A stretch of 64,000 nucleotides of DNA, from assembly GCA_002897115.2 (NCBI GenBank), contig BCIH01000008.1, positions 807,065 through 871,064 of the forward strand, in the 5' to 3' direction. The notes under the pieces are model-generated. The model did no database searches. It saw only the letters and a program-made list of their open reading frames with translations, and was not told the origin of the DNA. The DNA comes from Prototheca cutis (taxonomy: Eukaryota; Chlorophyta; Trebouxiophyceae; Chlorellales; Chlorellaceae). This document shows, in pieces, positions 1 through 9,885 of this stretch. Both the position numbers and the translations under genes were made by a program. The stretch's first letter is position 1; each line of letters begins with the position of its first letter.

Positions 1-1101
1 CCACCTTAATAGTCAGCTTTGCCACTACAAAATATCCTCAACTATGTGCAATGCTCCTGCCAGTCATGATTCTGGCGAAATGATCATTGTATGTTGTTTC
101 ATCCTTTCCCTGGTCCCATGATGATCCAGGGAACCCTGCTAGCAATCCTCTTGAAAATGCTACAAGTCGTGGCAGGTTTTCTTGGAGTCCTCAAAAACTT
201 TCTGTGGTGTCGCCGACTTGAACAATGCTGCTCCGACCCAAGCCTGAATGGAGCTGCAATGCCTGCCTACGAGCACATGCCACGCAAGTTCAACGACTAC
301 TACAGCCATGGGGTCACTTCAATCTGAATGCCAACTATGACACACGTGCATTGGTCAAGAATGGAATTTTGCCGTTCCCTTGGCAGCCATCCCCACTCAC
401 CCTCTGACACATACACTGGGCAAAACCTCTTTGCCAACTTGCCTTCCGGGTAGCACCTCGCTCTGACAGATCACAATTCTGCATAGGCGAACCCGACGCA
501 GCTGTCATCATTAGGTTCTTTGCGATTGCTTTCCATGCTTGTACCGCCCATGCCTAGCCCAAGGCACATATCCTCCACAGCCAGATTCCCTTTTTGGCCA
601 CTTCCTGTTCGTCCAGAAAATCGTTCTATGCCCATTGTAAGAAGGCTCTGTCCAGCTGCATCAATCCTACCATGCAGGGCAAAAATAATGCAACCAGCTC
701 AGGCAGCAACAGCGCCACATCACCCCGGGGGTTGCTGGGCATCACTGAGCTGGTTGCATTATTTTTGCCCTGCATGGTAGAGGCTGCATTTTTGGGTGCT
801 GTGGATGTTGCCCCTGATCACGAAATCTCAAAAATGTGTCGATAGTCGTTTCTCTCAGCAGCGACCTGAAACCACACGCAGGATTTTTCTTGGCAGTCGT
901 TTCCTTATCTACTGCGAACTGTGGATCGTACAGGTCCTGTCCTTGTGGTGCTGGAGACTCTTGCCCGACCTCCACCAGTACAGCCAGCTGGAGTCGTCAC
1001 ACCGCGCGACGCGTTGCCGGCACCGCTCGTGATCTGGGATTCCCTATTGTCCATTGAGCTTGTCCAGATTGTACCATGGCATTTCCGAGTCGAAACACCT
1101 G
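1..1101. other. No assignable gene (upstream of BRO1 gene)
   Basis: Only short overlapping open frames are present, without splice logic or family resemblance. The first 600 bases are visibly less GC-rich than the coding parts of the window. The stretch contains the foldback repeat at 667-780. It may hold the 3' end of a neighbouring gene or 5' exons of the BRO1 gene, but nothing can be supported. Confidence 0.4.
667..780. repeat. Foldback (MITE-like) element, copy 1
   Basis: Bases 667-702 and 745-780 are perfect 36-base inverted repeats. Each arm carries the core GGTTGCATTATTTTTGCCC or its complement. The 42-base centre (703-744) is itself shared, in reverse orientation, with the second copy at 9332-9412. 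No open frame lies inside. A short non-autonomous foldback transposon is the simplest reading. No clear target-site duplication is visible at the edges. Confidence 0.75.
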
Positions 1102-2841
1102 ATGGAAGCCTTCGCGGAGGTGGGACCAGGTTCCGATGGGAGCGTGCCGACGGCCGGAACGGCCACATTGCCGTCCAAGCCGGACGCGGTGATCGTGCAC
1201 CCCTTCATCCATCCCCACGCCCTCACACTTCCCGAGCCCTTGGATTTTTATGTGGAATTGGAGCCAGCCATTGCCGCCTCGGAGCGGAAGCAGGCGAAGC
1301 GGGACCTCCGGGCCCTCACCCTGGCCCGGCAGGAGCTGGCTACCGAGCTCGGCGCAGCCGCGGCTCCTGGGGCAGGGCCCCGGGTCAGCAAAGCACAGCA
1401 GCGGTACCTCTCCCTTCTGATTGCCCTGTCGGGCCCCAACGACGTGGAAATGGGGGAGGTCCCCGGCAGTGAGAGCTCGCTGCGCCATGCGGTCACCTTT
1501 GCCTGGCGCGCTGACGGGCTCCGCCCCCGCCGGGCCAGCCGCGACGTTGCGGTGGAGCTTGCCTGCGTGCTGCAGGCCGGGGCCACAGCGCTGGTCCGCG
1601 GCGCAGCCACGTCCTGTGCCGACTCGGCGAGTGGGGTGGCCAGCGGAGCAGCGTTGGCGGCTTACCGCGCGCTGCTGGAAGCTGCCGGGCAGCTGGACGC
1701 TGCATCAGCTGTGCTGGTGCCACAGGCCCGCACCGGGGACGCCTCTGTCGCCCCCGAACTCGCGGTGTCGGCGGCGCTCGGCATGCACTGCCTGGCGGAG
1801 GCGCAGTACCTCACGGTACTCCGGGCCGCGGCCAAGGGTACCAGCCCAGCGCTGATAGCGGGGCTCGCGGCCGAAGGGGCAGCACTGTACTCGACAGCCG
1901 TGGAACGCCTCGCCGCAGCGGGGTGCACCGCCGACGCCAAGCTGCTGCGCCACGCGGCGTACAAGGCCGCCACGCTGCGCGCGCTCAGCTGGGCCTTCTC
2001 GGCCCTGGCGGCCTGGAAGGCACAGCGCGCAGCCGGGTCCGAGGGTGCCGGGCAGGGAAGCATGGGGACCACGGCACCCAACAGCGTGGCAGCAGCATCA
2101 TGCAAGCGTGCAGTGCAGGAGTGGGCGGCGGCCAAGGAAGCTTCCAGGGCGTACGATGCCGCAGAGCCCAAGTCGCTCAACCTGGATCACCGGCGAGCAG
2201 ATGAAGTGGTGCAGGATATTATCGCAGATGCCGCCAGGCGCTGTGGCATATCCGCCTACCCTGAAGTGTTGCCCGCCGGAGTTTCGACGGCGACCTTGGG
2301 CGACAACAGCGCGGGGTCGCTCTCGTCGGCCAAAGAGGTGCTGGCCCCCGGACAGCGCATGGTCAGCGCCGCCGCATACACACTGCCCGCACCTGATGCC
2401 ACTTTTGGGGCTGAAGTGGCACGCTGGCGCCCGAAACCTGACAACCGGCCTGCTGAAACACTTTCAGTGAGCCTTGGCGCCTCGCATGCGGCGGCACCAC
2501 CGCCGGCCGCAGGCAAGCCCGGCGCAGCAGTGACGTCGCCGCTGCAGCGGCACGGCCCGGCAATCGTGACGGGTGCAGAAGAGTCCGAAAGCGCTGCATC
2601 ATTCTGCTGTCGGTGGACACTGTTCTGCATCGCAGCGCCATTGTTTGTGGCAGTAAGCCTGGTGGGCATGTTGATCTGGCTGATTCTGCTGCCGGTCAAG
2701 CTGCTGTGCCTGCCCTGTGGATGTGCGGCCCAGCTCGCGGCCAGCGTGGTGGAGGGTCTGGTCAAGCTGCCGCTGCGGGCCATGATGTGGGCGGGGGGAA
2801 GGCCGGCTGGGCCCAGCAAGGCCATCACAGCAAAACACTGA
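1102..2841 (+). CDS. BRO1-domain protein with C-terminal membrane segment
   Basis: Single exon, 579 aa from the first in-frame ATG; an in-frame stop lies at 1030-1032, so the frame cannot extend much unless a 5' exon exists. Residues about 30-440 look like a BRO1 domain (BROX/ALIX family), the banana-shaped module that binds ESCRT-III subunits in endosomal sorting. The helical hallmark LAEAQYLTVLRAA is followed by ALIAGLAAEGAALYSTA, as in this family. Near the C-terminus (about 515-545) is a strongly hydrophobic stretch beginning FCIAAPLFVAVSL, then Cys-rich CLPCGC, so the protein is probably membrane-anchored by a segment or lipid instead of the prenyl anchor of animal BROX. Family assignment is by motif and helical pattern, not by a search. 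Confidence 0.72.
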   Translation: MEAFAEVGPGSDGSVPTAGTATLPSKPDAVIVHPFIHPHALTLPEPLDFYVELEPAIAASERKQAKRDLRALTLARQELATELGAAAAPGAGPRVSKAQQRYLSLLIALSGPNDVEMGEVPGSESSLRHAVTFAWRADGLRPRRASRDVAVELACVLQAGATALVRGAATSCADSASGVASGAALAAYRALLEAAGQLDAASAVLVPQARTGDASVAPELAVSAALGMHCLAEAQYLTVLRAAAKGTSPALIAGLAAEGAALYSTAVERLAAAGCTADAKLLRHAAYKAATLRALSWAFSALAAWKAQRAAGSEGAGQGSMGTTAPNSVAAASCKRAVQEWAAAKEASRAYDAAEPKSLNLDHRRADEVVQDIIADAARRCGISAYPEVLPAGVSTATLGDNSAGSLSSAKEVLAPGQRMVSAAAYTLPAPDATFGAEVARWRPKPDNRPAETLSVSLGASHAAAPPPAAGKPGAAVTSPLQRHGPAIVTGAEESESAASFCCRWTLFCIAAPLFVAVSLVGMLIWLILLPVKLLCLPCGCAAQLAASVVEGLVKLPLRAMMWAGGRPAGPSKAITAKH

Positions 2842-3188
2842 CCAAAGCCAGCCGCATTCTCTGGGCCACTAGGGACACATTGCATCGAAAAGAATTGATA
2901 CGCACTGTGCTATGCGTGCCCGATGTACATGACACAAGATCATGGATGCATGACAAGGTGCTGGGCGGGCGTGGACATCCAAATCCAGTCAAGTTCCTTT
3001 ACGGAGCTTGGCTTAGGACGACGACGGCGGGGCGCGTGTGGCATCCAGCGGAAATTCGCACGTGCGTGCTCATCGCCAGGTTTCTGGTGTCCAGAGGAGT
3101 GAATGCCGCATGTATGATGCCGTACATGCCATTTGGCACTGCTTCCCAATATATTTCAAGCCAGGAAGGGACGATTCAGAGCGTCTCG
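2842..3188. other. Intergenic, no feature seen
   Basis: Stretch between the BRO1 stop and the start chosen for the RETICULATA-related gene. No ORF or RNA gene is recognisable; it presumably holds the 3' UTR of one gene and the promoter of the next. Confidence 0.4.
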
Positions 3189-4915
3189 ATGGCATCCGCA
3201 TGGGCCTTTGGCCCCGCCAGGCCGGTGAACCCGACCAGGCCAGTGACCGCGCTCGGCTCGCGGCCTGCCTTGCCCTGCAGGCCCCTTGGGCGCTCCGCGC
3301 TGGGTCTTTCCGCGCGCCCTAATGTCGTGTAAGTAACTGTGAGATGCGTGCCGGGAGTCAGCGGGCCAGGCACACGAGCCTGTGGCATTGGATCAATTCT
3401 GCTGGCACTCTGGGCCGCGCTTGCATTGGGGAAGCTGCAGCACAGGGCTTTGCATGCCCCGAGCTTGCGTAGCACCAAGGCTGCATTGTCAGCCTTTCCA
3501 CCACAGGAAGCACACCCCTGCTGCCAGCACTGGCGGCGGCGGTTTCTCTGGAGGCACCGGCGGCTCTGGCGGCTTTGGCCGCGGCGATGGCGACGACGAG
3601 GAGCAGCCGCAGCCCCCCAAGCGCGTCCTGTGGCAGGGGTGGGCCGACCGCGTGGCAGCCGATCCGCAGTTTACCTACAAGGTCCTCATCGAACAGGTAT
3701 GCAGATGGATGGATAGACAGTCCTTGGTGTGGGGAGGATGGGTGCCAGGAGTTCCCTGAGACGCATGCTCTTGAGCAGACCAACCGAGCACCCCACACTG
3801 CCCCCTCCCCTCTCCCTAAAAACCCACACCGCAAACAGATCATCGGTGTGGGTGCTGCGGTGGCCGGGGACATGGCCTCACGGCCCAACTGGGGCTTGAA
3901 CGAACTGGACTTTGTGTTTGCGACGCTGGTGGTGGGTTCCATTGTGAACTTTGCGCTCATGTACCTGCTGGCCCCGACAGTCGCTGCGGCTGCGGGCAAC
4001 GCGGGCCTGATCAGCAAGATCTTCAGCGATCAGATTCTGGTCGCCCTTGGCGCCCCAGGTGCGCAGACATCTGTGCCGTTGGGCACATTGAAGGGGCCGT
4101 GAGTCCCGGGTCCATGGCTTGATGGAACCTGTGGTAGCCTTGCTTCCGAGTCGCATCACCCGCACACTGACTTTGCCCGTGCAGCCATGAAGAACGAGGA
4201 CCCCCCATCACGTATTCCGCAGGCGGTCACATGTTCCAACCCGGGTTTGGCGTCGGCGCGCGTCTGATCAACTTTGTGTACAAGGGCGCGATCTTTGCCG
4301 GCATCGGCATGGCCGCCGGTCTGTCTGGCACCGCGGTCTCTAACGGCCTGCTGGCCCTGCGATGCAAGCTCGACCCCAGCTACGTCAACCAGGTGTGGTG
4401 CTGCTGGCGGGTGGTGGTGGCTTTTGTCTGGTATGCCGAGCATCCCCGAGAACATCCTCCAAAAGCTTCTACAACAATGCCTGCGCAGAACACGCCGCCA
4501 AATGTCGTGGCCAATGCCGGATGCTGGGCCCTGCACATGGGCCTTTCCTCCAACCTGCGCTACCAGATCCTCAACGGCTTTGACATGGTTCGTATGGGGG
4601 GGCAGGAGGGGCCAGGCTTTTTTTGTTCGGGGTTCCATTCCCCACATGTATTGCCCGGGCCCCTCTCAGACACACATGCGTGACCACAGCTGCCGCCACC
4701 CTCTCACCCAAACGCATTCCTCAACGTTCCTCGCGCAGATTGTCCAGCCGATGCTGCCGGGTGGCGTGTTCCGGATCCTGACGTCATTGATACGCGGCGG
4801 GAACAACATCCTGGGCGGTATGTCCTTTGTGTTCCTTGCCAAGGTCTTTGGCGTCCAAAAGTCCGCGGAGGAACCCGTGGAGGTTGCGGAGGGGGCCGTC
4901 AAGAAGCTGGCATAG
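3189..4915 (+). CDS. RETICULATA-related (DUF3411) plastid membrane protein
   Basis: Six exons: 3189-3328, 3507-3696, 3839-4058, 4223-4392, 4489-4587, 4739-4915, giving 331 aa; all junctions are GT-AG and keep phase. The first 45 residues are rich in Ala, Pro, Ser and Arg with almost no acid, as in a chloroplast transit peptide. A Gly-rich linker and an acidic patch follow, then WQGWADRVAADPQFTYK and the hydrophobic segments VFATLVVGSIVNFALMYLL, AIFAGIGMAAGLSGTA, and the final ILGGMSFVFLAKVFG. This order matches the RETICULATA/RER family of plastid envelope proteins, which affect leaf mesophyll development in plants and whose biochemical role is unknown. The exon 1 start is inferred from the transit-like sequence and its consistent splice phase; exon 5 may end a few bases differently. 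Confidence 0.78.
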
Positions 4916-5318
4916 ACAGGCCACCAGGCTGCCCTGCACGCATGCACAAGAGAGGAGAACCCCGTCCATGCCCCTTTGACTTCTTGCCGGACATAGAGTA
5001 CAACGTGTAAATCTGTGTTCTTGAGAACGTTCAACACCAGCACAGGCTTTTGAAATTGGTTGCAGGCGCCAAAAAAGGGGGGGTGAAGAGACTGGCCAGG
5101 CTCCAGGCACTTGCTCTTGATGGCGAGTTCCGTCCGTTCATTGGAGGTCCCACTAATCCTGGCTCGGCTCTGCCCACTGCGACGGACTCTAGAGCCTGCT
5201 TTTCTTGTGCGAGTGAAGAAAAGCAAAACTGACTCGCTGAAAAGGCAATAGCAGGCGCGTGTTATTCACCCGGCCGCAGCTGCAAGCGTTTGCCTTCCCC
5301 GGCGATTAGCCTGTGCGC
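4916..5318. other. Intergenic between RER-like gene and YAE1
   Basis: Contains the 3' UTR with a TGTAA signal at 5006-5010, then the presumed promoter of the YAE1-like gene. Nothing else is recognised. Confidence 0.4.
5006..5010 (+). terminator. Candidate polyadenylation signal TGTAA
   Basis: TGTAA lies 91 bases after the stop of the RETICULATA-related gene. UGUAA is the established green-algal polyadenylation signal. Position and strand fit; no transcript data. Confidence 0.45.
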
Positions 5319-5924
5319 ATGTGCACGGCCGAGGGCATGGCCTCTGCTGCGGGGGATGCCTGGGAGGAGTCTTCCCTCACCGACGCCCAAGAACTGGACA
5401 GGGAGTGGCATGCCAGACGAGAAGCGCATTACAATGCGGGCTACCTGGAAGGTCTGGAGCAAGGCAAAGAAGAGGCGGTGCAGCAAGGCTTCAACCAAGG
5501 TGACGCCACAATTGAGATGCTTGGTAAATGAAGACGGGCGCCTCTGACTGTGCGTGACCTTGTATCATGCCGGCATGATCAGCTGTTGCAGTGGTATGAT
5601 CCTCAGGCTCCCCAATGGATGGTCCCAACTCTCCCCACAGGCTTCAGTGCCGGTGCAGCAGCCGGCCGCCAGTGGGGAGCTCGGGCCGGTGCACTGATGA
5701 CGCTGTCGATCCTGAGGTCCAAGGCGGGGCGCCCGGAAGATGCAGCGGGTCTTCAGGACTTGGTCTCAGAGACAGAATTCCAAGCGCTGGCTCGGCGAGT
5801 GTGTGGCAGTTTGATCCCAGGAGGGGGTACTGAGGCAGCTGGGGCCGGGCTCCAGAGCCTTGCTTCCAGGGCCGATGCAGCACTCAAAGTGGCAGTGCAG
5901 GATAGTGCTCCACAGCAGAGCTGA
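5319..5924 (+). CDS. YAE1: YAE1-like Fe-S assembly adaptor
   Basis: Two exons, 5319-5499 and 5641-5924, 154 aa. After LDREWHARREAH comes a run of the family's GxxxG pattern: GYLEGLEQGKEEAVQQGFNQ is completed across the intron by GFSAGAAAGRQWGARAG. This deca-GX3 motif defines the Yae1/Lto1 family. The LDREW beginning and the GFNxGF core point to Yae1 more than to Lto1. Yae1-Lto1 is the adaptor that brings the ABC protein Rli1/ABCE1 to the cytosolic Fe-S targeting complex. The phase-1 junction rejoins the glycine periodicity exactly, which supports the intron. An upstream GTG in frame is ignored in favour of the ATG. Confidence 0.85.
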
Positions 5925-6515
5925 TGCACTGGATGCTGATGGCCAAGTGGTGAACGTTGTGTTGTGTCACCGACGTCATCCATGGAGATGCATGGCATGG
6001 CGGTCACCTAGCAAAGGGAGAGAAGGATAACCCATTAGTGCTGCCCGAAGAAAACAACGCAAAATCAAACCAGGTGTGCAATGGATGAGTTGACTGCAGG
6101 CTGTACCGCACATGTCCCATATGCATTCCCTGTATGGCGCACGTCGCGGTCCTTCGCCCGCCCTCCTGCAGATGGCGGTGCTCTCTCAGGACGTTGCCTC
6201 TCAGTCCTTCGTCCACATGGTGGAGCGTTAGATCAAACTTGATACGGTTGAAAAGAGCATAAGACATCGATACAATACTGTGTCTTCCCGTGAGCATGAG
6301 GATTTCCAAAGAATGTCCCTCTGCCATGTGGTGTCGGCCGTCTGTGACGCCTTTTTTTGCGAGACCAGATCCCTGTGCCGAGGGGCGGCGGGCCTGTGGG
6401 GCCCAGATCCGCATGCTTTCTACCAACGGATGGCAGCGCCAGTCAATTCCTTTAGTCTCGAAATTTTCTAGGACGACCGTTCGGGTTTCCAGGGTGCTGT
6501 GGGCCATCGGCAGGG
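5925..6515. other. Intergenic between YAE1 and UBLCP1
   Basis: No convincing ORF. A 504-base open frame on the minus strand has no family resemblance and no splice context. The stretch likely holds the YAE1 3' UTR and the UBLCP1 promoter. Confidence 0.4.
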
Positions 6516-8600
6516 ATGGAGGACGAGGGCCTGTTGATCAAGTTTAAGTGGAGCGGCAGGATCATCGACGTCGTCACCCATCCCGATGAGGCGGTGGAGG
6601 GCCTCAAGCGCAAGCTGGAGGCTGCGACGACCGTCCTGCCCCAGCGGCAGAGGCTGCTCGGCCTGAAGACGCAGGCAGGCAAGCCCCCCTCCGATGGCAC
6701 CGCCGTGAGGGACCTGTTGCTCAAGCCAGGCATGGTGGTCATGATGCTCGGGTGAGAGGCACTTGGATCGTGGTCATTGGGCATGGTTGTGTGTTGCATG
6801 TCTTTTCTGGAGATTGTTTTTTTAATGACTTAAAGATGGAGAATTGGTGTGGCCCATTGAGATGAGGATGGGGGTATTGGGGTTTGGGTTAGCTGCGCAG
6901 CACACAGCCAGTCGCCGGGCCTCAACTCCCATCCCTCAAACCTTTCTCCCAGGAACCCCGAGGCTGATATCGCCAAACTGGTCGCACAGAGTGACGTGGC
7001 ACCAGAGGTGCAGGACGATCTTGACGTGGCGCCAGACCCGGGCAGCCTCAATCCCGCGGGACTGCAAGACGAGGACGGCATCTGGGAGAGGCTGCAGCGG
7101 CGCATCGCGCGGACAGAGGTCAAGGTGCTGGAGCCACCACGGCCGGGAAAGAAACTTCTGGTGATGGACATTGATTACACACTCTTTGACCTTGGTTCAG
7201 CCGCCGAGCGCCCAGAGGAGCTGGCGAGGCCGTTCCTTCATTTCTTCCTTGCCCAAGGTGCATGGACTTTGGGGGTTGAAGTGTAATGGCTGGGATTGTG
7301 TGCTGGTTCTGTTCTTGGTTTGTGAAAACTGGGGAGGTGTGCATGCCCTGGGCAGAGGATCGGGCTGTGCATGGTCAGCAGGAGATGTTTCCGAGGATGC
7401 TGCCAGGCTGTCCTGTTACTGAGAAATCGCGTATCAACCGTTGCACTCCTCGTTCTGCAGCCTATAGAGATTACGATGTGCGCATTTCTCGGACCCCGGG
7501 CTTGTTTTCTGGAATGCCTGCGTTGAGCATGCATTGCCCTGTATTAATGGTGCGGTCTGGCAGTGAATGCCACTGTGTTCCGGAGCTGGTATGACCATTC
7601 ACATCCCCCCCCCCCCCCCCCCCAAAAAAAAAAAAAACCCTGCCATGCTCTAGATTGCTATCTGGTCTGCCACGTCCATGAAGTGGATCGAGGTGAAGAT
7701 GAAGGAGCTGGGGGTGCTGGGCAATCCGGAGTACAAGCTCACCTTTCTGCTGGACCATCTCGCCATGCTCAGCGTGAACCATGATCAGCACGGTACGGGC
7801 TCTGGTGGGGTTGATGTCATCCAGCATGTTTGTATGTGGAAATGGGTGTGCACATGATGGCAGGGCATGCTGGGGGCTTTTTTCCAGTTTGCTGTGGTTG
7901 ATGCAGTGCACTGTCTGAACGCTCAGAAGTGTCAGGAAAGTGCCTTTGGCAATTGGAGAGGCCACCATCACCCACAGCCGCCTAAACACACCACCCACTC
8001 CAGGAATGTTTGACTGCAAGCCTCTGGAGTATGTCTGGGCAAAATTCCCCGGTGTCTACACCCGCGAAAACACCATCATGATGGACGACCTCCAACGGAA
8101 CTACGTGCTCAACCCACAGGTGGGAGGGTGCGCAAGTTGCCTGTTGAGTAGAAACCCCCGGGTTTTGCTGCACTCTCTGCTGGTGGTGGTGGCGCAGCCT
8201 CTTTGACAAAATGGACATGGTACATGCAGGTACCAGGCATGCATGGTGTGGGCCACCTGATGACGCATGACACCCCCCCAACTCCCCCCGCCCCCAACTC
8301 CCCCAAAACCCTGGCACGCAGAATGGATTAGTCATCCGACCATTCCGCAAGGCACACCGTACGCGGGACAAGGACCGGGAGCTGCTGTACCTGGCGGCAT
8401 ACCTTGAGAAGATTGCCAGCCTGGATAGCTTGGCGAGTCTGGATCACAATACCTGGGAGGCATACGCGGCTGAAGAGATTCGTGCCGCACGCAAGGCCCT
8501 GTCCAGAGCAAAGCAAGAGGCTGCTGCTGCTGGTGCGGATGGGCAGCAGCCGACGTCTGAAGGGCAGCCGCCGCCCGATGGCGGCACCGCTGGGCACTAG
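6516..8600 (+). CDS. UBLCP1: Ubiquitin-like domain CTD phosphatase (UBLCP1)
   Basis: Six exons: 6516-6751, 6953-7257, 7461-7477, 7654-7792, 8004-8119, 8322-8600; 363 aa. Residues 1-80 form a ubiquitin-like domain. The HAD/FCP phosphatase domain follows, with catalytic DIDYTLFD (DxDx motif), then AYRDYD joined to [11 protein letters not shown], then TFLLDHLAM and IMMDDLQRN (second acidic motif). Exon 3 is only 17 bases, but both its junctions restore the conserved animal/plant order exactly. In animals and plants UBLCP1 is a nuclear phosphatase that dephosphorylates the 26S proteasome via its ubiquitin-like domain and acts on Pol II CTD phosphoserine in vitro. The gene lies 5.3 kb upstream of RPB1, its possible substrate. 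The C-terminal 20 residues are Pro/Gly/Gln-rich and dispensable-looking. Confidence 0.92.
7605..7637. repeat. Homopolymer C19-A14 in UBLCP1 intron 3
   Basis: Nineteen C (7605-7623) followed directly by fourteen A (7624-7637), 16 bases before the exon 4 acceptor. It replaces the usual polypyrimidine context; the exact length is likely unreliable in a draft assembly. Confidence 0.8.
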
Positions 8601-9885
8601 TGGCAGCGGCCGTGATCGCCGAGAGGCAGCTTCCATTGCATCCTCCATCCCGGCAGGTAGGCGTTTCGAAATGGGTGGTCACCAAGCATAAGCTTATTCT
8701 TCGCCGTCCCGAATGGGAATTCTTTGATGGCAGCAGGCATGACGGCGGTGGTCCAGGGACCATTTGCCGTGTTTGAGTGCTGCAGCCCAGCCAGGCCAGC
8801 TTGTTCTGTACATTACTGGCAGAAAATGATGAAACCTTGTCGAGATTCGTCCACTCCCACCTGCACAGCAAGGGCATGTTTTTCAGACAAGATGCCTGTT
8901 GGACCGCATTCCCTGGCCGCGTCACTCAGAGAATGGGTTGGGTTCCTTCTTGGCAGCAGGGCAGGTCGTGCAGGGAGCAGACGCCCACGGTGGTGTGTCA
9001 TCAGCTGGTGCTGCACCAACGAGGAGTGCCAACCCCGAACGGCGAGCATCGTCTCTGGAACAGAGACTTGATGGCGTGTCTGAACATGAGACACATCGTG
9101 CAGTACCCCTGCGGAAGACCGGCCAGCGGCTGGAGCGCTTCCAGCGCCCAGCGCCACAGTGCTGATGAACATCCATCCATCCATCCTGAAAGGTTATAGC
9201 CTTTCCAACTGGGGGTGGGAAGCCCTGGGGCTCCTTGTCTTCCCCGGCAAGGGAAAGCAGCACCGGGGGTGGTCCATGATTGAGGTGGTCCACCTTCCTA
9301 TTGCCCTGCAGAGTGTGAAAATTTTCGGCCATCAGTGATGCCCAGCAACCCCCGGGGTGATGTGACGCTGGTGCTGGCTGAGCTGGTTGCATTATTTTTG
9401 CCCTGCACGGTATTATCCTGTTTCTGTGCCCACTTGTCATCGCCTGGTTTTGCATATCCTTAGTGTTGTACCATGGAGTAAGCACCTGCCCGTAAATTTC
9501 GCCGGCAGGATTATGCTTGTCTGCATGCCTTCTTTCTCCCTCCCCGATGCTCTGCTTGCGAATCCCTTGGCGCTGGGTCTCCGGACCCCAGCACCTTGTC
9601 GAATCTCTTGGTGCAATGTGCCTCGGGCCTGCGCGATCGGCTGGAGGCACTATCCCATTCACCGACCACCACACACCACCCAGCATTAATGCTGGATTGA
9701 TGTGACAGCAAGGGATATGGGTTGCATTATGAAGGGCAACAAGGAGCAAGGGGCAGTGCCTGTGGCGGGGTCAGCATGGCCTCGAATGAAATGAATCGGA
9801 TGCAGCGCAAGGAAGTGGCCATCCAAGTGGACTGGGAGGCAAGGGCAGTGGAAGCAGAGATTCATCACCACCGCGACCTGAAGCA
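8601..9885. other. Convergent intergenic region
   Basis: Lies between the 3' ends of UBLCP1 (+) and the kinase gene (-). It holds foldback copy 2 at 9332-9412. The open frames here, including one of 275 codons on the minus strand that reads through the repeat, show no family motif or splice logic. No gene is called. Confidence 0.5.
9332..9412. repeat. Foldback element, copy 2 (truncated, inverted)
   Basis: Bases 9336-9377 match the reverse complement of the centre of copy 1 (703-744) with three differences in 42, and 9378-9412 match its 36-base arm with one internal difference. The opposite arm is missing apart from TCAG at 9332-9335. Two independent copies 8.6 kb apart make this a dispersed family, not a chance hairpin. 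Confidence 0.78.

Noticed and set aside
91..407. Two overlapping short frames at the window start
   Set aside because: No motif, no splice context, and base composition is unlike the coding regions.
1054..1101. Longer N-terminus of the BRO1 protein starting at TTG
   Set aside because: Non-ATG initiation is not expected for a nuclear gene; ATG at 1102 is in frame and the domain begins after it.
8922..9749. 275-codon open frame on the minus strand between UBLCP1 and the kinase
   Set aside because: It reads straight through the foldback repeat, has no domain and lacks the codon bias of neighbouring genes.
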